The notes below the pieces were generated by a model, which saw nothing but the letters and a program-made list of their open reading frames with translations, had not been told where the DNA came from and did not search any database. Below, in pieces: positions 27,340 to 34,645 of a stretch of 48,848 nucleotides of DNA. Source of the DNA: an uncultured Lachnospiraceae bacterium. Its GTDB lineage: Bacteria > Bacillota > Clostridia > Lachnospirales > Lachnospiraceae. The stretch covers positions 1 through 48,848 of the forward strand of contig ONEJ01000082.1 of NCBI GenBank assembly GCA_900316805.1. The letters are read 5' to 3'. Within the stretch, counting starts at the first letter, position 1. The number at the start of each line of letters is the position of its first letter. The position numbers were made by a program, and so were the translations under genes.

Positions 27340-28335
27340 ATGATCGGATCAGATATCGGAATTGATTTAGGTACGGCCAGTATTTTAGTATATATCAAAG
27401 GAAAGGGTGTCGTGTTAAAGGAGCCGTCGGTGGTTGCCTTTGACCGCGATACCAATAAGATCAAAGCAATTGGTGAGGAAGCGCGTCTGATGCTTGGTAG
27501 AACACCGGGGAATATCGTGGCTGTTCGTCCCCTGCGCCAGGGCGTAATTTCTGATTATACCGTGACAGAGAAGATGATCAAGTACTTTATCCAGAAGGCA
27601 CTGGGAAAGAAGAGCTTCCGTAAGCCAAGAATCAGTGTCTGTGTACCAAGCGGTGTCACGGAGGTGGAGAAGAAAGCCGTTGAGGACGCTACCTATCAGG
27701 CAGGAGCCCGAGAAGTAGAGATCATCGAGGAGCCTATCGCTGCTGCCATCGGCGCCGGTATTGATATTGCACGGCCTTGCGGAAATATGATCGTGGATAT
27801 CGGAGGCGGTACCTCTGATATTGCAGTAATTTCTCTGGGAGGCTCTGTTGTCAGCACTTCTGTGAAGATTGCGGGAGATGATTTCGACGAGGCTCTGGTT
27901 CGCTATATGCGTAAAAAGCACAATTTACTCATTGGTGAGCGTACCGCTGAGGATATTAAGATTAAGATCGGTACCTGTTATCCGCTGGCTCAGAATGAGA
28001 CCATGGATGTCCGTGGACGAAATCTTGTGACTGGACTTCCTCGTACCATTACCGTAAGCTCCGAGGAGACGGAGGAGGCACTGCGGGAGTCTACCCTTCA
28101 GATTGTAGAGGCGGTTCATTCCGTATTGGAGAAGACTCCGCCGGAGTTGGCAGCAGATGTGGCTGACCGCGGAATCGTCCTGACCGGAGGAGGAGCCCTG
28201 CTTCGCGGACTGGAGCAGCTGATCGAGGAGAAAACAGGCATCAACACCATGACAGCTGAGCATCCGATGACCTGCGTGGCCATCGGAACCGGTAAGTATG
28301 TAGAATTTCTTTCCGGAAAAAGAGACGATGATTAA
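27340..28335 (+). CDS. mbl: MreB-family cell-shape protein (Mbl)
   Basis: This actin-like ATPase forms membrane-associated filaments that guide cell-wall synthesis. Actin-fold motifs are clear: phosphate 1 DIGIDLGTAS at the start, phosphate 2 IVDIGGGTSDIAV (about 151-163) and the adenosine motif LTGGGALLRGLEQLI. The length (331 residues) fits MreB/Mbl. I use ATG 27340; a TTG at 27331 would give MFG-MIGSD and sits only four bases from AGGAAGG. Its neighbours flgF and flgG recall the Bacillus mbl-flhO-flhP order, which is why I call it Mbl rather than MreB. Confidence 0.9.
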   Translation: MIGSDIGIDLGTASILVYIKGKGVVLKEPSVVAFDRDTNKIKAIGEEARLMLGRTPGNIVAVRPLRQGVISDYTVTEKMIKYFIQKALGKKSFRKPRISVCVPSGVTEVEKKAVEDATYQAGAREVEIIEEPIAAAIGAGIDIARPCGNMIVDIGGGTSDIAVISLGGSVVSTSVKIAGDDFDEALVRYMRKKHNLLIGERTAEDIKIKIGTCYPLAQNETMDVRGRNLVTGLPRTITVSSEETEEALRESTLQIVEAVHSVLEKTPPELAADVADRGIVLTGGGALLRGLEQLIEEKTGINTMTAEHPMTCVAIGTGKYVEFLSGKRDDD

Positions 28336-28345
28336 TCGTTTCCTA

Positions 28346-28372
28346 TAAAGCATTTGGAAAAAGGACCGATAT
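28346..28372 (+). promoter_or_regulatory. SigD (sigma-28) type flagellar promoter before flgF
   Basis: TAAA (28346-28349), a 15-base spacer and ACCGATAT (28365-28372) match the SigD consensus TAAA-N15-GCCGATAT in all but one base. It lies 51 bases before flgF, in the gap after mbl, so the rod genes can be expressed with the flagellar regulon independently of mbl. Confidence 0.8.
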
Positions 28373-28423
28373 ACAAAATAGATATTTGTTCACACAGAGC
28401 ACATTGCGCGAAAGGGGTGCAAT

Positions 28424-29227
28424 ATGGTAAAGGGATTGTATACCGCCCATACGGGCATGGTCAATGAGATGCGGCGTCTGGATATTCTTTCCAATAATCT
28501 TGCGAATGCAGACACCACGGCCTATAAGAAGGAGGGGACAACCTCCCGGACTTTTGCGGATGAAATGTCTGTCCGTATGAAAGACAGTTCCAATTATGGC
28601 CAGCCCAAGAAGCTTGGGGAGATTACCTATGGGGTTCATCTGGGACAGGTATACACCGATTACAGCACCGGAAGCTTTAAGGTAACAGACAATACAACAG
28701 ACTTCGCCCTTGACGGTGAGGGCTTTTTTGCGATTGCTTTTACTGATAAAGAGGGCAATACCTCTGTGAAATATACCAGGGATGGAGCCTTTACCGTGAA
28801 TACGGAGGGCTATCTTGTAACCAAGGATGGTGATTATGTTCTGAACGCCACAGGCGCCAGGAACGGGGATCCGGATGAGGAGAATTTTATCCGCGTTGAC
28901 CCCAATGCAGCCATTGCGGTGGACAAGATGGGATACATTTCCCAGAATAATCAGATCGTAGGGACTTTGGGTATCGTGGACGTAGATAATTACGATTATC
29001 TGGAAAAGTACGGAGAGAATATGTACAATCTGCTGGATGGGGGCAACCGGATTGCTTCGGGTGCCAGAATAGAGCAGGGGGTTCTCGAAACCTCCAATGT
29101 GAATGTGATTAATGAGATGGTAAATATGATCACGATTCAGCGGGCCTATGAGGCGGGACAGAAGGTAATTACCTCCATTGACAGCACTTTGGACAGAGCG
29201 GTGAACAGCGTTGGCAAAGTACAGTAA
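28424..29227 (+). CDS. flgF: Flagellar basal-body rod protein, FlgF/FlhO type
   Basis: This 267-residue rod/hook-family protein forms part of the flagellar rod. The N-terminal signature is MVKGLYTAHTGMVNEMRRLDILSNNLANADTTAYKKEG; the C-terminus carries the matching conserved end SNVNVINEMVNMITIQRAYEAGQKVITSIDSTLDRAV. The central domain (TDFALDGEGFFAI) is the usual FlgE/F/G insert. There is no signal peptide, as expected for a substrate of the flagellar export apparatus. AAAGGGG precedes the ATG, and a SigD promoter lies upstream. It corresponds in order to Bacillus flhO. Confidence 0.93.
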   Translation: MVKGLYTAHTGMVNEMRRLDILSNNLANADTTAYKKEGTTSRTFADEMSVRMKDSSNYGQPKKLGEITYGVHLGQVYTDYSTGSFKVTDNTTDFALDGEGFFAIAFTDKEGNTSVKYTRDGAFTVNTEGYLVTKDGDYVLNATGARNGDPDEENFIRVDPNAAIAVDKMGYISQNNQIVGTLGIVDVDNYDYLEKYGENMYNLLDGGNRIASGARIEQGVLETSNVNVINEMVNMITIQRAYEAGQKVITSIDSTLDRAVNSVGKVQ

Positions 29228-29262
29228 TTTTCCGGATGAAATGAGGAAGGAGTAAGAGCCCT

Positions 29263-30081
29263 ATGATGCGAGCACTTTATACTGCGGCAACAGGAATGAT
29301 TGCGGAGCAGACCAATGTTGACACCATCGCCAACAATTTAGCCAATGTAAATACAAACGGTTATAAGACCGAGCGTACAGAGTTCAAATCTCTTTTATAT
29401 CAGACATTACAGACGAAGACCACTACCGCCAACGGTGAGTACAAGCCGGTGGGAGCCCAGGTGGGGCTTGGTACCCGTGTGGCGGCCACCACCTCTATGT
29501 ATACGCAGGGCTCCCTTCTGGACAGTGAGAGCCCCACGGATTTTGCCATTGATGGAAACGGTTTTTTTGCAGTCCGTGCAGAGGATGGACAGACCTATTA
29601 TACCAGGAACGGAAGTTTTACCTGGAGTAAAACGGCAGATGGTGCCACGATCCTCACGGATCATGAGGGATGTCCGGTTTTGGATTCTGAAGGAGGTCAG
29701 ATTGCTGTTCCGGAGGGAATATCTTCGGAGAGCATGATATTTGGACAGGATGGAAGTATTTCCTATCGTGATACGGCAGGGAATACAATTCCGCTGAATC
29801 AGTCTTTTGGTATTTATCAGTTTAATAATCCGGCAGGACTTGAGAAACTTTCTTCCAGCCGGCTGGGAGTGACCGCGGCGTCCGGCAATCCTATGCTTGA
29901 GAGTGCCAACCAGGGACTTAAAGCAAGCAAGGTATGTGTGGGCTATCTGGAAGGCTCCAATGTTCAGGTGGCGGATGAGATGGTCAATATGATTGCGGCC
30001 CAGAGAGCTTATGAGTTGAATTCCAAGGCAATCACCACAGCGGATTCCATGCTGGAAACCGCCAACAACCTGAAGAGATAA
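29263..30081 (+). CDS. flgG: Flagellar distal rod protein FlgG/FlhP
   Basis: This 272-residue protein has the FlgG-type start MMRALYTAATGMIAEQTNVDTIANNLANVNTNGYKTER and the end GSNVQVADEMVNMIAAQRAYELNSKAITTADSMLETANNLKR. The segment VGAQVGLGTRVAATT is characteristic of FlgG. It forms the distal rod of the flagellum. AAGGAG lies ten bases before ATG 29263. It follows flgF by 35 bases and precedes the FlgJ-like gene, so the three form one rod operon. The order corresponds to Bacillus flhO-flhP. Confidence 0.94.
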   Translation: MMRALYTAATGMIAEQTNVDTIANNLANVNTNGYKTERTEFKSLLYQTLQTKTTTANGEYKPVGAQVGLGTRVAATTSMYTQGSLLDSESPTDFAIDGNGFFAVRAEDGQTYYTRNGSFTWSKTADGATILTDHEGCPVLDSEGGQIAVPEGISSESMIFGQDGSISYRDTAGNTIPLNQSFGIYQFNNPAGLEKLSSSRLGVTAASGNPMLESANQGLKASKVCVGYLEGSNVQVADEMVNMIAAQRAYELNSKAITTADSMLETANNLKR

Positions 30082-30118
30082 TCTTTGTGTCCGAATTTTA
30101 GAACAGTGAGGTAAGAGT

Positions 30119-30469
30119 ATGGATATATCCGGAATCAGTTCTATATATAATACGGCGAAAACAGATGCCTCGTCAGCAGCTTCCAACAGTCTGCGGAGTT
30201 CCCTTAAGAAGGTGTCTAAGGATTCTTCCGAGGATGAGTTAAAGGGTGTCATCAAAGATTTTGAATCCTACTTTGTAGAGCAGATGCTTAAGGAGATGAA
30301 GGACTCCCTGACTACCCAGGAGGAGGGAGACCAGTCCATGAACCAGTACAGGGATCTGTATATGGACAAGGCCATCGAGCAGATGGCAGATGTGGTTGTG
30401 GATCAGGTGGGAGAGAGCCTGACACAGCAGCTTTACGAGCAGATGAAGCGCAACATCGGAATGGAATAA
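30119..30469 (+). CDS. flgJ: FlgJ-like rod-binding protein
   Basis: This 116-residue protein matches the N-terminal rod-binding domain of FlgJ (about 40-112: IKDFESYFVEQMLKEMKDSL, then YRDLYMDKAIEQMADVV and SLTQQLYEQMKRN). The C-terminal muramidase domain of proteobacterial FlgJ is absent, as is common in Firmicutes, so it would act as a rod assembly cap only. GAGGTAA precedes ATG 30119. It is the last gene of the rod operon and is followed by a hairpin terminator. Confidence 0.88.
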   Translation: MDISGISSIYNTAKTDASSAASNSLRSSLKKVSKDSSEDELKGVIKDFESYFVEQMLKEMKDSLTTQEEGDQSMNQYRDLYMDKAIEQMADVVVDQVGESLTQQLYEQMKRNIGME

Positions 30470-30484
30470 ACGTGCGTGATTTAT

Positions 30485-30522
30485 AGGGAGATTATCCACA
30501 GCCATGGGTAATCTCCCTTTGT
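30485..30522 (+). terminator. Terminator of the flagellar rod operon
   Basis: AGGGAGATTA and TAATCTCCCT form a 10-bp stem with a 14-base loop; the T-tract is short (TTTGTT). The recD2 ribosome binding site follows within 20 bases. Confidence 0.65.
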
Positions 30523-30549
30523 TAGGCAAAGAAGAAGGAGTAAGGAATT

Positions 30550-32766
30550 TTGGATAATACCCAGGAGACGATCAATGGATACGTGGATCATATCATATAT
30601 CGCAAGGCGGAAAATGGATATACGGTGCTGGTACTGATCTGCGGTGAGGAAGAAATTACCTGTGTGGGGGTGTTTTCGGATATCGCAGAGGGGGAGAATA
30701 TCGAGGCTCATGGATTTTACACGGATCATCCCACCTATGGGCATCAGTTTTCCGTGAAGAGCTATGAGGAAAAGGCTCCGGAGGATGAAGTGGCCATTGA
30801 GCGTTATCTTGGATCGGGAGCCATCAAGGGCATTGGTATCGCCCTGGCGGCAAGAATCGTGCGAAGATTTAAGGAGGACACCTTCCGGATCATTGAGGAG
30901 GAACCGGAACGGCTGGCAGAGATCAAAGGTATCAGCGAGCGCAAGGCCATGGAGATTGCAGAGCAGGTCAATGGGAAAAAAGAGCTGCGGGCTGCCATGA
31001 TCTTTCTGCAGAAATACGGAATTACCACAGCATTAGCTGTGAAGATTTACAATACATATGGGCAGGAAATCTATGGAATCTTAAAGGAAAATCCCTACCG
31101 GTTGGCAGATGACGTGGAGGGCGTGGGCTTTCGCACGGCAGATGAGATTGCTGCCCGGGTGGGGATAAAGACCGACTCGGATTTCCGGATCCGAAGCGGA
31201 ATCCAGTACGCACTCCTGCAGGCTTCTTCGGAGGGGCACACCTATCTCCCCCAGGAGGAACTGACGAAGCGGGCTGTTGAACTTCTGTCGGTAAGCCCCG
31301 AGGCAATCGAGAATGAGTATATGAATCTGGCCATGGACCGGAAGATTATGATGCGTCAGTCAGAGGGCGTGACACAGATTTATGCAGCAGCCTTTTTCTA
31401 TATGGAGGCGAATGCGGCGGCGATGTTAAAGCAGTTGGATGCGGGCTTTGATGTACCGGATATTGAGATCGAGGCAAGAATCCGGGAAATCGAAAAGCAG
31501 ACCAAGATGGAACTGGAGGAACATCAGGTCGAGGCGGTCAAGGAGGCTGTCAGGAACGGCCTTCTTGTGATCACAGGAGGTCCCGGTACCGGAAAAACCA
31601 CCACCATCAATACCATCATCCGCTATTTTGAACTGGAAGGCTATGACATCATGCTGGCGGCGCCCACCGGTCGGGCGGCTAAGCGTATGAGCGAGACCAC
31701 AGGCTTTGAGGCCCGCACAATCCACCGGATGCTGGAGTTGAACGGCGGCGCGGAAGGAACGGCAGGTTTCGAACGCAATGAGCAGAATCCGCTGGAAACG
31801 GATGTGATCATCATCGATGAGATGTCCATGGTGGATATTTCTCTCATGTACGCCCTGCTGAAGGCAATCCCCGCGGGCACAAGGCTGATTCTGGTGGGGG
31901 ATGTGAACCAGCTTCCCAGTGTGGGACCCGGCAGTGTTTTGAAGGATATTATCGATTCGAAGCTGTTTCATACTGTGGAACTTAAGAAGATCTTCCGGCA
32001 GGCCAGCACCAGTGACATTATTGTCAACGCCCACAAGATCAACCGTGGGGAAAAGGTCAGTCTGGACAACAAGAGTATGGATTTCTTTTTCCTTAAGCGG
32101 TATGATGCAGATAAGATCATCAACGTGACACTTCAGCTGATTTTGCAGAAGCTCCCGAAATATGTTAATGCTGCCACCTATGATATTCAGGTGCTGACGC
32201 CGATGCGTAAAGGCCTGCTGGGGGTGGAACGCCTGAATACGATTCTGCAGATGTATCTGAATCCGGCATCGGAGAAGAAAAGGGAGAAGGAGCATGGCAC
32301 AAGGGTTTTTCGGGAGGGAGACAAGGTCATGCAGACTAAGAACAATTATCAGCTGGAGTGGGAGATCCGGAGCAGATACGGTCTGTGTATCGACAAAGGA
32401 ACCGGAATTTTTAACGGAGATATGGGCATCATAGAACAGATCAATGATTTTGCGGAGACCATGACCATTTCCTTCGATGAGGGGCGCACGGTGGAATATT
32501 CCTATAAGCTTCTGGACGAGCTGGAGCTGGCTTATGCGGTTACGATCCACAAATCCCAGGGCTCGGAGTATCCGGCGGTGGTGATTCCGCTGCTTTCCGG
32601 ACCACAGATGCTGATGAACCGGAATCTTCTCTACACAGCCGTTACAAGGGCAAAAAAATGTGTTACAATTGTAGGAAATGATGAAGCCTTCCGGCATATG
32701 ATAGAGAATAATTCGCAGCAGAAACGCTACAGCGGACTTAAGGACCGCTTATTGGAGGATATGTGA
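30550..32766 (+). CDS. recD2: RecD2-family SF1B DNA helicase
   Basis: This 738-residue 5'-3' helicase belongs to the RecBC-independent RecD2 group involved in DNA repair and replication-fork maintenance. The N-terminal extension (about 1-320) contains an OB-like region and helix-hairpin-helix repeats (GSGAIKGIGIALAARIV, KGISERKAMEIAEQV, DDVEGVGFRTADEIA). The helicase core begins with GGPGTGKTTTIN (Lys349), followed by DEMSMVD, GDVNQLPSVGPG and the C-terminal motif TIHKSQGSEYP. The start is TTG 30550, nine bases after AAGGAG. It overlaps the following GNAT gene at TGATG. Confidence 0.95.
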   Translation: MDNTQETINGYVDHIIYRKAENGYTVLVLICGEEEITCVGVFSDIAEGENIEAHGFYTDHPTYGHQFSVKSYEEKAPEDEVAIERYLGSGAIKGIGIALAARIVRRFKEDTFRIIEEEPERLAEIKGISERKAMEIAEQVNGKKELRAAMIFLQKYGITTALAVKIYNTYGQEIYGILKENPYRLADDVEGVGFRTADEIAARVGIKTDSDFRIRSGIQYALLQASSEGHTYLPQEELTKRAVELLSVSPEAIENEYMNLAMDRKIMMRQSEGVTQIYAAAFFYMEANAAAMLKQLDAGFDVPDIEIEARIREIEKQTKMELEEHQVEAVKEAVRNGLLVITGGPGTGKTTTINTIIRYFELEGYDIMLAAPTGRAAKRMSETTGFEARTIHRMLELNGGAEGTAGFERNEQNPLETDVIIIDEMSMVDISLMYALLKAIPAGTRLILVGDVNQLPSVGPGSVLKDIIDSKLFHTVELKKIFRQASTSDIIVNAHKINRGEKVSLDNKSMDFFFLKRYDADKIINVTLQLILQKLPKYVNAATYDIQVLTPMRKGLLGVERLNTILQMYLNPASEKKREKEHGTRVFREGDKVMQTKNNYQLEWEIRSRYGLCIDKGTGIFNGDMGIIEQINDFAETMTISFDEGRTVEYSYKLLDELELAYAVTIHKSQGSEYPAVVIPLLSGPQMLMNRNLLYTAVTRAKKCVTIVGNDEAFRHMIENNSQQKRYSGLKDRLLEDM

Positions 32767-33353
32767 TGGATATAAGAATTTTGGAAGAACAGGAAATACC
32801 GCAGGCACTGACAATGGCCAGGGGAGTATTTGATTTCTGCATCGGCGGAAATGTGCCGGATCCGCAGCTGGTGAGTGGTTTTATGGAGTACTCCTCCACA
32901 GAACGGATCATGGCTATGGCGGCAGAGGGGAGCATTACCCTCTGGGGCGCTTTTGAGCAGGGACAGCTGGCAGGCATGTCTGCCATGCAGAAGGAAGGGC
33001 ACATTACCATGCTCTATGTGCTGCCGGTATTCCAGAGAAAAGGTATCGGCAAAAAACTGCTGATCACTATGCGTACTTACGCCAGAACCAGATACGGCTA
33101 TTCCGATGTGACGGTCAATGCCATGCCGGTATACACCGCCGCCTATTTCCAGAAGCGCAAATTTGAGCAGATGGGACAGGTGCCCATGGGCTGCCCCTAT
33201 GTGTCCATGCGTGCAAAGACCATCGAGGAGGTATCCTACGAAAAGAAAGAAATTCCTGCCGGGTGGGCTATTGGCGCATCGGTTGGGGGGCTGGTACTTT
33301 GCGGCGCGATTGCGGCTGCTTTTATGGTATGTTATTTCCAGGGAATCATTTAG
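32766..33353 (+). CDS. GNAT-family acetyltransferase with C-terminal membrane helix
   Basis: This 195-residue protein has a GNAT acetyl-CoA-binding fold; its motif A is TMLYVLPVFQRKGIGKKLLITMRTYAR (about 80-107). The residues after about 165 form one transmembrane helix (WAIGASVGGLVLCGAIAAAFMVCYF), an uncommon addition to a GNAT enzyme. The substrate is unknown. Its ATG overlaps the recD2 stop (TGATG) and is preceded by GGAGG seven bases away, so it is coupled to recD2. A link between the two functions is not evident. Confidence 0.85.
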   Translation: MDIRILEEQEIPQALTMARGVFDFCIGGNVPDPQLVSGFMEYSSTERIMAMAAEGSITLWGAFEQGQLAGMSAMQKEGHITMLYVLPVFQRKGIGKKLLITMRTYARTRYGYSDVTVNAMPVYTAAYFQKRKFEQMGQVPMGCPYVSMRAKTIEEVSYEKKEIPAGWAIGASVGGLVLCGAIAAAFMVCYFQGII

Positions 33354-33376
33354 GGCGATTTTTCTCTGGAAATAGG

Positions 33377-33447
33377 TTGAAAAAAATGTCGTGTTATGAT
33401 AAACTTTTTACAATTTAGGGAAAAAAAGAGTTCTACTCTTTTTTTTT
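33377..33447 (+). promoter_or_regulatory. carAB promoter region with a hairpin and T-run in the leader
   Basis: TTGAAA (33377-33382) and TAAACT (33400-33405) are spaced by 17 bases. Shortly downstream AAAAAAAGAGT and ACTCTTTTTTT (33421-33445) form an 11-bp stem with loop TCT and a T-run. It sits about 50 bases before the carA start, so it either ends recD2/GNAT transcripts or attenuates carAB. No PyrR-box-like sequence was found. Confidence 0.5.
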
Positions 33448-33496
33448 GCCAAGATGCAGGAATGAGCTGGGAATTCAAAGAAAGGCAGGACAGAGA

Positions 33497-34645
33497 ATGA
33501 AAGCTTTTTTGATACTTGAGGACGGAACCGTATTTGCCGGAACAAGCATTGGTTCCACAAAAGAAGTCGTCAGTGAGATCGTGTTCAACACTTCCATGAC
33601 AGGTTATCTGGAGGTGCTCACAGACCCATCCTATGCGGGACAGGCTGTGGTAATGACCTATCCGCTGATTGGAAATTATGGAATTACACCGGACATGGAG
33701 TCGGAAAGACCGTGGCCGGACGGCTATATTGTGAGGGAGCTTTCCCGTATGCCAAGCAATTTCCGGTGTCAGGGAACCATTCAAGACTTTTTGAAGAAAT
33801 ATGATATTCCGGGAATCGCGGGAATCGATACCCGTGCCCTGACCAAGATTCTCAGGGAGAAGGGGACCATGAACGGTATGATCACCACCAACGAGAATTA
33901 TGATCTGGAGGAGATCCTTCCGAAATTAAAGGCCTACAGCACGGGAAATGTGGTAGACAAGGTTACCTGTGCAGAGAAAAAGGTGCTGAAGGGTACCGGA
34001 AAGAAGGTAGCCCTGCTGGATCTGGGGGCAAAGAACAACATTGCAAAATCATTAAATGAGAGAGGCTGCGAGGTTACCATCTATCCGGCTCACACATCCG
34101 CAGAAGAGATTCTTGCCTCTCATCCGGATGGTATTATGCTGAGCAACGGACCGGGAGATCCGAAGGAATGCACAGAAATCATTGCTGAGATTAAGAAATT
34201 GTATGACAGTGATGTACCAATCTTTGCCATCTGCCTTGGACATCAGCTGATGGCACTGGCCACCGGTGCGGATACCCATAAGATGAAATACGGCCACAGG
34301 GGAGGCAACCATCCGGTGAAGGATCTTGCTACGGGACGGGTTTATATTTCTTCCCAGAACCACGGCTATGTGGTTGATACGGAAAAACTGGATCCTGCAA
34401 TCGCAAAGCCTGCCTTTGTGAATGTCAACGATGGAACCAATGAGGGGCTTTCCTACGTGGGGAAGAATATCTTTACGGTGCAGTTCCATCCGGAGGCTTG
34501 CCCGGGACCGCAGGATTCTGCATATCTGTTTGAACGTTTTATCGATATGATGGAGCAAAGCACATGCAAATCTGCTGCGCAGAGTGCTTTGCGCAGGCAA
34601 TGTGCCGATGGCACATCACAGACGATGGGGGGAGGGAATCAGTAA
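33497..34645 (+). CDS. carA: Carbamoyl-phosphate synthase small (glutaminase) subunit
   Basis: This 382-residue protein releases ammonia from glutamine for the large subunit. The N-terminal domain (about 1-150) has the CarA start AFLILEDGTVFAG; the class I glutaminase domain has IFAICLGHQLMALATG with the nucleophilic Cys and the His-Pro-Glu part of the triad (VQFHPEACPGP). The last ~28 residues after MMEQ (STCKSAAQSALRR...) are a non-typical tail, encoded by DNA that folds into two hairpins. I chose ATG 33497 over an upstream frame opening because the conserved start begins there. Its stop overlaps the carB ATG (TAATG). Confidence 0.96.
   Translation: MKAFLILEDGTVFAGTSIGSTKEVVSEIVFNTSMTGYLEVLTDPSYAGQAVVMTYPLIGNYGITPDMESERPWPDGYIVRELSRMPSNFRCQGTIQDFLKKYDIPGIAGIDTRALTKILREKGTMNGMITTNENYDLEEILPKLKAYSTGNVVDKVTCAEKKVLKGTGKKVALLDLGAKNNIAKSLNERGCEVTIYPAHTSAEEILASHPDGIMLSNGPGDPKECTEIIAEIKKLYDSDVPIFAICLGHQLMALATGADTHKMKYGHRGGNHPVKDLATGRVYISSQNHGYVVDTEKLDPAIAKPAFVNVNDGTNEGLSYVGKNIFTVQFHPEACPGPQDSAYLFERFIDMMEQSTCKSAAQSALRRQCADGTSQTMGGGNQ

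Noticed and set aside
31426-32697. 423-codon open frame opposite recD2
   Set aside because: Antisense to a conserved helicase, with His/Leu/Gln-rich shadow composition.
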